A stretch of DNA of 8,970 bases from the NCBI GenBank assembly GCA_025929595.1, contig JAICQA010000090.1, forward strand, positions 1 through 8,970, read 5' to 3'. Of this stretch, positions 1 through 4,627 are shown in pieces. The stretch's first letter is position 1. Each line of letters begins with the position of its first letter. A program made the translations under genes and the position numbers. The DNA comes from Xanthobacteraceae bacterium. GTDB taxonomy: Bacteria; Pseudomonadota; Alphaproteobacteria; Rhizobiales; Xanthobacteraceae. Below the pieces are notes generated by a model, which had not been told where the DNA came from, did no database searches, and saw nothing but the letters and a program-made list of their open reading frames with translations.

Positions 1-1
1 C

Positions 2-553
2 GCGAGCGCGGGCCGCGACAAGGTCACGCAAAACCCGCAACTCTCCGACCTGTTGCAGGCGCTCGGCTGCGGTACGGGCGTGCATTATCGCGACGAGGCG
101 CTGCGCTACGACAAGGTGATCGTGATGTGCGACGCCGACGTCGACGGCGCGCATATCGCGTCGCTCCTCATCACCTTCTTCTACCGCGAGACGCCGAAGC
201 TGATCGAGAACAGTCATCTCTATCTGGCCGTCCCGCCGCTCTACAAGCTCACCTATGGCGGCACGACGGTCTATGCGCGCGACGACAAGCACAAGGAAGA
301 GCTGCTGAAGACCGCGTTCAAAGGCAAGAAGAACATCGAGGTGAACCGCTTCAAGGGCCTCGGCGAGATGCTGCCCTCGCAGCTCAAGGACACGATGAAC
401 CCGAAGACGCGCACGCTGCTCCGGGTCACCGTGAAGGACGCGCAGAAGGCCGCCACGACCAAGGCCGTCGAGCGCCTCATGGGCAACAAGCCCGAGGCGC
501 GCTTCGAATTCATTTCCGAAAAGGCGCCCTACGCGAAGGAACTGGATATTTAG
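2..553 (+). CDS. parE: DNA topoisomerase IV subunit B, C-terminal part (5' end outside window)
   Basis: This is the C-terminal 183 residues of the ATPase/TOPRIM subunit of topoisomerase IV, which decatenates daughter chromosomes together with ParC. The frame is open from the first bases of the window, so the gene begins upstream. Visible parts are the end of the GyrB/ParE core (ALGCGTG), the TOPRIM acidic motif DADVDGAH that binds catalytic magnesium, the LLITFFYR and YLAVPPLYKL blocks, and the RFKGLGEMLP block found in all type IIA B subunits. The protein ends shortly after GNKPEARFEFISEKA, the normal C-terminus for ParE. The block RDDKHKEELLKTAFKGK between the TOPRIM and the C-terminal region favours ParE over GyrB, which would carry different sequence there. 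All key residues in view are intact. The gene stops at a TAG, followed by a hairpin. Confidence 0.96.
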   Translation, partial: ASAGRDKVTQNPQLSDLLQALGCGTGVHYRDEALRYDKVIVMCDADVDGAHIASLLITFFYRETPKLIENSHLYLAVPPLYKLTYGGTTVYARDDKHKEELLKTAFKGKKNIEVNRFKGLGEMLPSQLKDTMNPKTRTLLRVTVKDAQKAATTKAVERLMGNKPEARFEFISEKAPYAKELDI

Positions 554-572
554 TTTTCAGAACGACGTTTCC

Positions 573-600
573 ACGCCCGCTGCGAAGCGAGACGGGGCGT
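573..600 (+). terminator. possible terminator hairpin after parE
   Basis: Twenty bases after the parE stop, acgcc (573-577) can pair with ggcgt (596-600), and directly inside it cgct (578-581) pairs with agcg (586-589) around a GCGA tetraloop. A bulge sits on the 3' side (590-595). The following bases are only moderately T-rich, so a classical U-tract is lacking. It is the best candidate for ending the parE transcript, but processing or Rho-dependent ending is equally possible. Confidence 0.3.
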
Positions 601-620
601 TTCCACTTTCCGTCATTTTC

Positions 621-655
621 CGTTGAACGAAATCAACGACTTGGCATTTCTTTTT
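621..655 (+). terminator. weak hairpin followed by a T-rich run
   Basis: The sequence cgttga (621-626) pairs with tcaacg (633-638) around a 6-base loop. Several bases later comes a T-rich stretch (about 646-655). The stem is short and the gap before the T-rich run is long, so this is at best a second, weak termination point behind parE. It marks the left border of the hairpin-rich region that follows. Confidence 0.2.
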
Positions 656-704
656 CCACGCTCTCCGGGGCGGCTTTAAGTTCGCGCCCGTCTCGGTTCA
701 ACGA

Positions 705-1160
705 GGGGCGCGTGGCCACGCGTTACCATGTGCGGATCGGGAGCGGTGGCCTCGGGGTGCGAGCGTAACGCACTCGTCCCGGGGCGGCCCAAGTCGCGTG
801 GGTCCGGCGAGCCGTTCCGCTCGTCACAAGGTCCGCTTCTTGGCGGCTTGCGTAGGCGTTGCCAAACGCGAGTGCGCAAGACCGAAGCGGTCCGCCCAGC
901 GGTGGATAGAGGGGCCATGCCAAAAGCATGGCCTGGTATCTCCACCGGGGCTCACGCGGAGCAAGCCTAGAAACACCGCGCGCGGGACGCCGGGCGACCG
1001 GCGGACTTGCGGTTCAAGGATTTCGGCAAGCCTCGGTGTCGCGAGGCGCCGGGGTCCGTGGGTCCTTCGAGGACCCGGCGTCCCGCGCCGCCCTCACTTG
1101 GGCGGCGAGACTGACGATGCCTCGGGCGGAACTCCGTCGCGAGAACGCAGTCGGCTGTTT
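705..1160 (+). ncRNA. candidate structured non-coding RNA / conserved rhizobial non-coding element
   Basis: No convincing gene occupies this stretch, but it is dense in perfect short-range inverted repeats. The pairs are 720-726/765-771; 808-812/819-823; 847-852/875-880 enclosing 856-860/865-869; 901-906/941-946 enclosing an 8-bp stem 913-920/926-933 with a CAAAA loop; 988-993/998-1003 closing a GCGA tetraloop; 1006-1010/1026-1030; 1030-1035/1042-1047; 1060-1066/1070-1076; and 1086-1093/1100-1107. Two stems are nested, as in real folded RNAs. The GCGA loop is of GNRA type only on the + strand, which favours + transcription. From memory, the tract starting near 961 (its + frame translation contains SKPRNTARGTPG) resembles sequence found in many Bradyrhizobium-like genomes, usually annotated as hypothetical proteins; this was not checked. 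I see no RNase P, tmRNA, 6S or SRP RNA signature. Boundaries are approximate, and high GC makes some chance stems likely. Confidence 0.42.
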
Positions 1161-1299
1161 GAAATCGTTCCAGCAGGGACCCTGTGCATAAGTTTGCGTT
1201 GCGACCTCAGGTCCCACCGATTCCCGCCACCGTTCACAACAATTTTTCGGGGAATGAATTTCGGGCCTGCGACGAACAGGCTAACATTCCCACAATCAT
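1161..1299. other. intergenic leader before the PilZ gene
   Basis: This stretch is less GC-rich than the hairpin region to its left. It contains two small interrupted palindromes, cagg-gac-cctg (1174-1184) and gacct-c-aggtc (1203-1213). The frame of the PilZ gene stays open leftward to an ATG at 1184, but there is no ribosome binding site there and the added residues do not resemble a PilZ protein. The promoter of the PilZ gene is presumably here; I could not fix -35 and -10 boxes with confidence. Confidence 0.35.
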
Positions 1300-1305
1300 G
1301 GAGGG
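1300..1305 (+). promoter_or_regulatory. ribosome binding site selecting the GTG start of the PilZ gene
   Basis: The purine run ggaggg lies 4 bases before GTG at 1310 and matches the anti-Shine-Dalgarno sequence well. The in-frame ATG at 1298 lies just before and partly within this run and has no such motif upstream of it. This decides for the GTG start. Confidence 0.6.
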
Positions 1306-1309
1306 TGGC

Positions 1310-1603
1310 GTGAGCGCGGAGAAGCGGCGAAGCTGGCGGCGGCCGATGCAGATGCACGTCGCCATTCTGCGCGAAGATGGAACGCTCGTCTGCGAATGCG
1401 ATCTCGCCGACGTGTCGCAGGAGGGCGCGCGGCTGCGACTCTCGCCAAAGCCCGGTCATCCCTCCCCTTCGATCGATCCTAAATTCGTGCTGTCGCTGTC
1501 GCGCCGCGGGAATCTCTTCCGTCAATGCGAGCTCGTCTGGCAAAGACAGGACGAGATCGGCCTGCGATTTATCGGCCGTGAAAAGTTCTTGCCGAACGCC
1601 TGA
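1310..1603 (+). CDS. small PilZ-domain protein (candidate cyclic-di-GMP receptor)
   Basis: A 97-residue protein that is essentially one PilZ domain, the fold that binds cyclic di-GMP and passes the signal to partner proteins. Both ligand-binding motifs are present: the N-terminal arginine motif RxxxR (R6-R10 or R7-R11 in KRRSWRR) and the D/NxSxxG motif as DVSQEG (residues 34-39). The remainder (LRLSPKP, FVLSLSRRGN, CELVWQRQDEIGLRFI) has the usual strand pattern of single-domain rhizobial PilZ proteins. There is no signal peptide or membrane segment, so it should be cytoplasmic. The start is GTG at 1310, chosen for the strong ribosome binding site; ATG at 1298 and 1184 are alternatives. Its last 35 bases overlap the 3' end of the SET gene on the opposite strand. 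The output it controls cannot be told from the neighbours. The diguanylate cyclase at 6133-7200 is a possible source of ligand, but the two are not in one operon. Confidence 0.82.
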   Translation: MSAEKRRSWRRPMQMHVAILREDGTLVCECDLADVSQEGARLRLSPKPGHPSPSIDPKFVLSLSRRGNLFRQCELVWQRQDEIGLRFIGREKFLPNA

Positions 1604-2078
1604 CCGTTTTCAACGCTGCTTTAATTTTGCCTTGCGCCCGGCGCGCACCCGCCTTGCGTTTCCGCTTGCGTTCCCCGGCGCGCTTCTCCCGGCATTTCGG
1701 GCACTGGCAGCCCTTGTCCTTGATGTAGGCATTCCAGTGATCCTTGCCGTAGTCGTAGGCGATCTCCTCGCCCGCCGCGATTTTCTTACGCGCGCGGATC
1801 TTGATTTCGTGGCGGACGAAGTAGACCTCGGCGTTCGGGCGGCAGGAATGGTTGATGTAGCGCGCCGTGTTCCTGCGCGACTTGCCGTCGATCGTCCAAC
1901 GGTTGTTCAGCTCGAACAGATACTTGTTCTCCGCGCGGTCGGCCTGCTCGTTGGTGAGCAGCGGGCCGGTATAGCGGACGATGAAGCGGCCTTTCGGAAT
2001 CTCCTGCGTGGCAAACAGGCCAAGGCCGGAACGCGAGCGGCCGATGCGATAGGGCCGGCGGGACTTAGATGTCTTCAT
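1569..2078 (-). CDS. SET-domain protein-lysine N-methyltransferase homologue
   Basis: A 169-residue protein with a compact SET domain, the fold that moves a methyl group from S-adenosylmethionine to lysine side chains. Motifs in order: SGLGLFA (18-24), VRYTGPLL (34-41), YINHSCRPN (74-82; cofactor-binding NHSC motif), GEEIAYDYG (103-111; catalytic tyrosine in YDYG), then a post-SET cysteine cluster CxCxxC (C124, C126, C129). C79 of NHSC with the three post-SET cysteines could form the zinc site known from eukaryotic SET enzymes. Residues 131-169 are extremely rich in Lys, Arg and Ala, a likely nucleic-acid-binding or disordered tail. No pre-SET domain is present. Proteins of this kind occur in several Hyphomicrobiales; their substrates are generally unknown, and the substrate here cannot be inferred. 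The ATG at 2078 has no clear ribosome binding site. The gene runs convergently into the PilZ gene with a 35-base overlap. Confidence 0.88.
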   Translation of the reverse strand: MKTSKSRRPYRIGRSRSGLGLFATQEIPKGRFIVRYTGPLLTNEQADRAENKYLFELNNRWTIDGKSRRNTARYINHSCRPNAEVYFVRHEIKIRARKKIAAGEEIAYDYGKDHWNAYIKDKGCQCPKCREKRAGERKRKRKAGARRAQGKIKAALKTVRRSARTFHGR

Positions 2079-2194
2079 GGGAATTTGAGAGACGCGGCGC
2101 GATTCATTCGGGGCTTATGCGGTTACAGGCTGAACGGGCCCGCGTCCACCGCCTGGCGCAATTCTTCACGTCCCGATCGCCGCATCCGGGCGGG

Positions 2195-2461
2195 CTATTT
2201 CCTCGCGCGATAAATGTAGCGGTAGTAATCCCATCCGCCGCGCACGAAGGTGCAATCGAATGCGCGCTCGGAGCGGCCGTCATAACATTTCCAGTCCGCC
2301 CGCTCGATGCCACTCGGGAACGCCGTGTAGGGCGGCTGAAAGGCGCCGTCGATATAGAGATACTCATAACGCTGGGGGTCCGGGTGCTCGCTGCCGAAGC
2401 ACCCGCCAAGCAGGAGAAGCCCGCCCGTCAAACACGCCGACCGAATCCAAGCCGTGCGCAT
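2195..2461 (-). CDS. small predicted lipoprotein of unknown function
   Basis: An 88-residue protein with a bacterial lipoprotein signal: a positively charged start (MRTAWIR), a hydrophobic stretch (residues 9-18) and the lipobox LGGC with the lipidated cysteine at position 21. Position +2 after the cysteine is Phe, not Asp, so an outer-membrane location is expected if the Lol rule applies. The mature part has about 67 residues, is aromatic-rich (many Tyr, Trp and Phe) and holds two further cysteines (C59, C70) that could form a disulfide. It ends in a basic YRARK tail. I do not recognise a named family. The ATG start fits the signal peptide exactly. It lies in the same direction as the downstream SET gene with a 116-base gap, and head-to-head with the PAS gene. 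Confidence 0.72.
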   Translation of the reverse strand: MRTAWIRSACLTGGLLLLGGCFGSEHPDPQRYEYLYIDGAFQPPYTAFPSGIERADWKCYDGRSERAFDCTFVRGGWDYYRYIYRARK

Positions 2462-2507
2462 TGCTCAATCAACCCCGCCAAACGCGGCAATTCAACGGCC
2501 ATTATGC

Positions 2508-2536
2508 TTGGCTTGCCAGCTAATTTCTGGTTTAGC
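2508..2536 (+). promoter_or_regulatory. weak candidate promoter of the PAS gene
   Basis: ttggct (2508-2513) and tttagc (2531-2536) lie 17 bases apart and about 40 bases before the PAS start codon, in the divergent region between the lipoprotein and PAS genes. The -35 box matches the sigma-70 type consensus at four of six positions and the -10 box only at three, so this is tentative. Confidence 0.25.
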
Positions 2537-2574
2537 TCGGCGATCAATTTCTACCGGATGGCGAATCGCAGCCT

Positions 2575-3126
2575 ATGCAGGCCTATGCGCGGCACTCGCC
2601 CGACATCGTGAAATCGATCCAGCAGCGCTGGCTGCTCGGCCAGTGGAAGCGGTTGCGGAACGGCTGCGTCCTGCCGCTCGTCGCCGATTTTGACCTGAAG
2701 ACGGCCGAGTCCTGCTTCGACGACCTCACCGTCCTCGACGTGCAGCCACACAACGGACGGCACCTGTTCCGCATTGTCGACCACGGCAAGAATGTCGGCG
2801 CGATGTATGCAGGCCAGTGCGCCGGCAAGCTGCTCGAAGACACCTTGCCGGAGGTCGCGCGGGCGGCGACGTTAGAGACCTACGAGCATGTCGTGCGAAC
2901 GGCGTTACCGGTTTACACCGTGTCGAAGATCAGCGACGCGCAAGCGCGGCCGGTTCAATACGAGCGCCTGCTCCTGCCCGTCGGCGACCGCGATGGAAAA
3001 GTCGTCCGCATCTTCGCGCTGCTCGAGACGATCAGCACCGAAGGGACGATCGAGCGGAAGAGCTTGCTCACCGATCCGCAAACCACCCGGCAATATGTGG
3101 TGAAGGCGGAGCTGAGGGTCGGCTGA
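2575..3126 (+). CDS. PAS-domain protein of the alphaproteobacterial single-domain type
   Basis: A 183-residue cytoplasmic protein that appears to be one PAS-like domain with no attached kinase, cyclase or DNA-binding domain. It follows the pattern of the PAS_5-type proteins common in Alphaproteobacteria: an N-terminal helical part (SIQQRWLLGQWKRLRNG), a strand block (LTVLDVQPHNGRHLFRIVDHG), a helix near GKLLEDTLPEV, and the C-terminal strands with YERLLLPVGDRDGKVVRIFALLE. Proteins of this family are assumed to sense a small signal or to mediate protein contacts, but ligand and partner are generally unknown and nothing here reveals them. ATG at 2575 is the first suitable start; the purine run before it (near 2555) is rather far away. 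It converges with cspA across a strong hairpin. Confidence 0.75.
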   Translation: MQAYARHSPDIVKSIQQRWLLGQWKRLRNGCVLPLVADFDLKTAESCFDDLTVLDVQPHNGRHLFRIVDHGKNVGAMYAGQCAGKLLEDTLPEVARAATLETYEHVVRTALPVYTVSKISDAQARPVQYERLLLPVGDRDGKVVRIFALLETISTEGTIERKSLLTDPQTTRQYVVKAELRVG

Positions 3127-3137
3127 AACGATTTGCG

Positions 3138-3162
3138 ATCCGGCGCGATTGTCGCGCCGGAT
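3138..3162. terminator. perfect 11-bp hairpin between convergent genes, likely bidirectional terminator
   Basis: atccggcgcga (3138-3148) is the exact reverse complement of tcgcgccggat (3152-3162), separated by a 3-base loop. It sits 11 bases after the PAS stop codon and 28 bases beyond the cspA stop on the other strand. Neither side carries a proper U-tract, so termination may depend on the stem alone, on Rho, or on RNA processing. Its position between two convergent genes makes a transcript-end role the best reading. Confidence 0.55.
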
Positions 3163-3190
3163 TCAAAATCAGTGGGTCGGCTTATAGGCG

Positions 3191-3400
3191 TCAGAGCGCG
3201 CGGAGATTGTCCGCCGCTTCCTTGCCGTTCTTCGGGCTCTTCACCACATCGAACGAGACCTTCTGGCCTTCGTTCAGGTTGTAGAGGCCAGCGCGTTCGA
3301 CGGCGCTGATGTGCACGAAGACGTCCTTGCCGCCGTCGTCCGGCTGAATAAAGCCGTAGCCTTTTTGAGCGTTAAACCACTTTACTGTTCCGGTGCTCAT
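3191..3400 (-). CDS. cspA: cold-shock protein, CspA family
   Basis: A 69-residue cold-shock-domain protein, the normal full length for the family. These small five-stranded beta barrels bind single-stranded RNA and DNA and melt RNA secondary structure. Both nucleic-acid-binding motifs are complete: RNP1 as KGYGFI (13-18) and RNP2 as VFVHI (27-31), with the conserved W8 and F9 in the VKWFN block. The C-terminal strand block KVSFDVV and the GKEAADNLRAL end are typical of alphaproteobacterial members. The start ATG has a good ribosome binding site (AAAGGG on the - strand, at about 3408-3413) seven bases upstream. The start codon overlaps the stop of a short upstream ORF by 4 bases. Whether it is cold-induced cannot be seen; alphaproteobacteria carry several paralogues with different expression, so the exact paralogue name is uncertain. 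Confidence 0.95.
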   Translation of the reverse strand: MSTGTVKWFNAQKGYGFIQPDDGGKDVFVHISAVERAGLYNLNEGQKVSFDVVKSPKNGKEAADNLRAL

Positions 3401-3594
3401 TGCGAGCCCTTTCTGCTGATTGAGTTCGTTCGTCCGCGCTCGCGCGCAAGCCGCATTTTGTCATCGATGTTTTGGAGAAGGTCGTCAGCAGCAGTGGGAG
3501 CGCCACGGCAGGCCAATACTTTCGGCCGAAACTCGATGTGTGTCGGGTTCGGTGATGTCCTCGCCGTAGTCCAGACCTGGAACCTTTGTGCCAC
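3397..3594 (-). CDS. possible short ORF coupled to cspA (doubtful)
   Basis: A 65-codon frame starting at GTG (3594) ends with a TGA that shares bases with the cspA start codon (ATGA overlap), the arrangement seen in translationally coupled pairs. The last third (DDLLQNIDDKMRLARERGR) reads like a plausible charged helix, but the first part looks like no family I know. There is no clear ribosome binding site before the GTG, and third-position GC is not as high as in the sure genes here. It could equally be the cspA 5' untranslated leader with a chance open frame. Confidence 0.27.
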   Translation of the reverse strand: MAQRFQVWTTARTSPNPTHIEFRPKVLACRGAPTAADDLLQNIDDKMRLARERGRTNSISRKGSQ

Positions 3595-3678
3595 AATTTG
3601 CGGCTGAACGCCACGGGGTTTGCGCGGTACGCGGCGGCGTCTCTCCCGCAGCGCAGAACGGAGGGAAGCGGCCGGGGA
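3401..3678 (-). other. intergenic region upstream of cspA
   Basis: This 278-base stretch separates the hydrolase stop from the cspA start; both genes are on the - strand. It must hold the end of the hydrolase transcript, the cspA promoter, and perhaps a long regulatory 5' leader of the kind cold-shock genes often have. Apart from the doubtful coupled ORF described separately and the cspA ribosome binding site, I see no clear promoter, perfect terminator stem or repeat. Confidence 0.4.
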
Positions 3679-4371
3679 TCAGGCCGAAATCCAGTCCACC
3701 AGCAGCTTTGTGACGGCCTCCGGCCGCTCCAAGGTCGAGAGATGACCGCACTGGGACACCATTTCGAGCCGTGCGCCTGCGATACCGCCGGCAATTTCCG
3801 CGCTCAGTTCGGGCGGGGTCAACCGGTCGCCGTCGCCGACGATGACCAGCGTCGGGTTGCGGATGGCGCCGAAACCTGGACGCGAGTCAGGTCGGCCGAT
3901 CAATGCCTCCTGCTGGCGAATGAAAGCCTCCGCACCGACTTCCGTCAGCATTGCATCCACTGTTCGGCGTAAAGCCCCGTCCGCAAGCCGGGACTCGTAA
4001 ACCAGCACCGGCCAGAGCGCGTCATTGACCTGCGCGAGGCGATCCTCGCGCGCCGTTCCGATCAACGCCCGCCTCCGTTCCGATTGCTCCGGCAGGTCGG
4101 CGCGCGAACCGGTGTCGAGCAGGGCGAGCTTCTCGATTCGCCCGGGTTGCTGACGCAACAGTTCGAAGGCGATGTAGCCGCCCATGGAGAGACCGATCAG
4201 GTGGAACCGGGGCGGCGCCTGGTCGAGGATCGCCTTGCCGATCCCGGCCATGGTGTTCGCCGTCGTGTGATTGGCAATCGTCACCGGCCCGAGCTGCCAG
4301 AGCGCGGGCAGTTGCAGTGCGTAGAGGCGGGCCGAACAGCCAAGGCCCGGAACAAGCAGGATCGGAGTCAC
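3679..4371 (-). CDS. alpha/beta-fold hydrolase
   Basis: A 230-residue single-domain hydrolase of the alpha/beta fold, a good full length for small esterase-like members. The catalytic triad is visible: nucleophile Ser62 in the elbow GLSMGG, acid Asp182 in VGDGDRLTPP, and His210 in QCGHLSTLERP. The oxyanion-hole region is the N-terminal PILLVPGLGCSARLY (HG-type motif replaced by PG). There is no signal peptide, so it is cytoplasmic. The lid region between residues 90 and 160 is short and helical. The substrate cannot be predicted; members with this build include carboxylesterases, lactonases and C-C bond hydrolases, and nothing nearby forms a matching pathway. The start is GTG at 4371, with GAGGT about seven bases upstream on the - strand. 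It is divergent from the rhlE gene. Confidence 0.88.
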   Translation of the reverse strand: MTPILLVPGLGCSARLYALQLPALWQLGPVTIANHTTANTMAGIGKAILDQAPPRFHLIGLSMGGYIAFELLRQQPGRIEKLALLDTGSRADLPEQSERRRALIGTAREDRLAQVNDALWPVLVYESRLADGALRRTVDAMLTEVGAEAFIRQQEALIGRPDSRPGFGAIRNPTLVIVGDGDRLTPPELSAEIAGGIAGARLEMVSQCGHLSTLERPEAVTKLLVDWISA

Positions 4372-4455
4372 GGACAGACCTCGAAGTCAGCGGAACGAGA
4401 CATTCACCTTGACGCGAGCCAAGGCTGACGCGAGGCGAATATGCATGATTCGACA

Positions 4456-4483
4456 TTGACTTCGCGTTCCTTGTTCCTATGTT
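4456..4483 (+). promoter_or_regulatory. candidate sigma-70 type promoter upstream of rhlE
   Basis: ttgact (4456-4461) and tatgtt (4478-4483) are separated by 16 bases and lie about 145 bases before the rhlE start in the divergent intergenic region. Both boxes match the housekeeping consensus reasonably, with the TTGAC core complete. If used, the rhlE message would have a leader of roughly 135-140 bases. A second TTGACG at 4409-4414 has no matching -10 box. Confidence 0.4.
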
Positions 4484-4627
4484 GCGTGCGTCGACCGGCT
4501 TCATACGGACTTCCGCGCTCCTCCCCGTCGACGTTTGCCGCCTTCGATCCGCGAGGGCTGGCTCAGATGACTCGCCATCCCGGAGCGCCGCACGAGAGCG
4601 CGCCACGCGCGCCAGACACGGAACTAG

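Noticed and set aside
641..660. Possible sigma-54 promoter at ttggcatttctttttcc
   Set aside because: The -24 GG fits, but the required GC at the -12 element is absent.
660..1220. A known housekeeping RNA (RNase P RNA, two-piece tmRNA, 6S, SRP RNA) or tRNA
   Set aside because: No RNase P conserved regions, no tmRNA tag coding (ANDN-type) and no complete T-arm/acceptor with CCA were found. A tRNA-like ggttcaagg near 1011 is not framed by a proper 5-bp T-stem and acceptor.
1184..1309. Longer N-terminus for the PilZ protein from ATG 1184
   Set aside because: No ribosome binding site before 1184, and the extra residues do not resemble a PilZ protein, while GTG 1310 has a strong binding site just before it.
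676..1313. Several overlapping open frames in the hairpin-rich region (for example 728-970 +, 798-1313 +, 676-945 -)
   Set aside because: They overlap in different frames, lack ribosome binding sites, have Arg/Gly/Pro-rich content typical of GC-rich non-coding sequence and match no family I know. They may be annotated as hypothetical proteins elsewhere, but RNA structure explains the region better.
1377..2213. Long + strand frame opposite the SET gene
   Set aside because: It lies antisense to a protein with intact SET motifs and overlaps the PilZ gene in another frame; no domain is visible.
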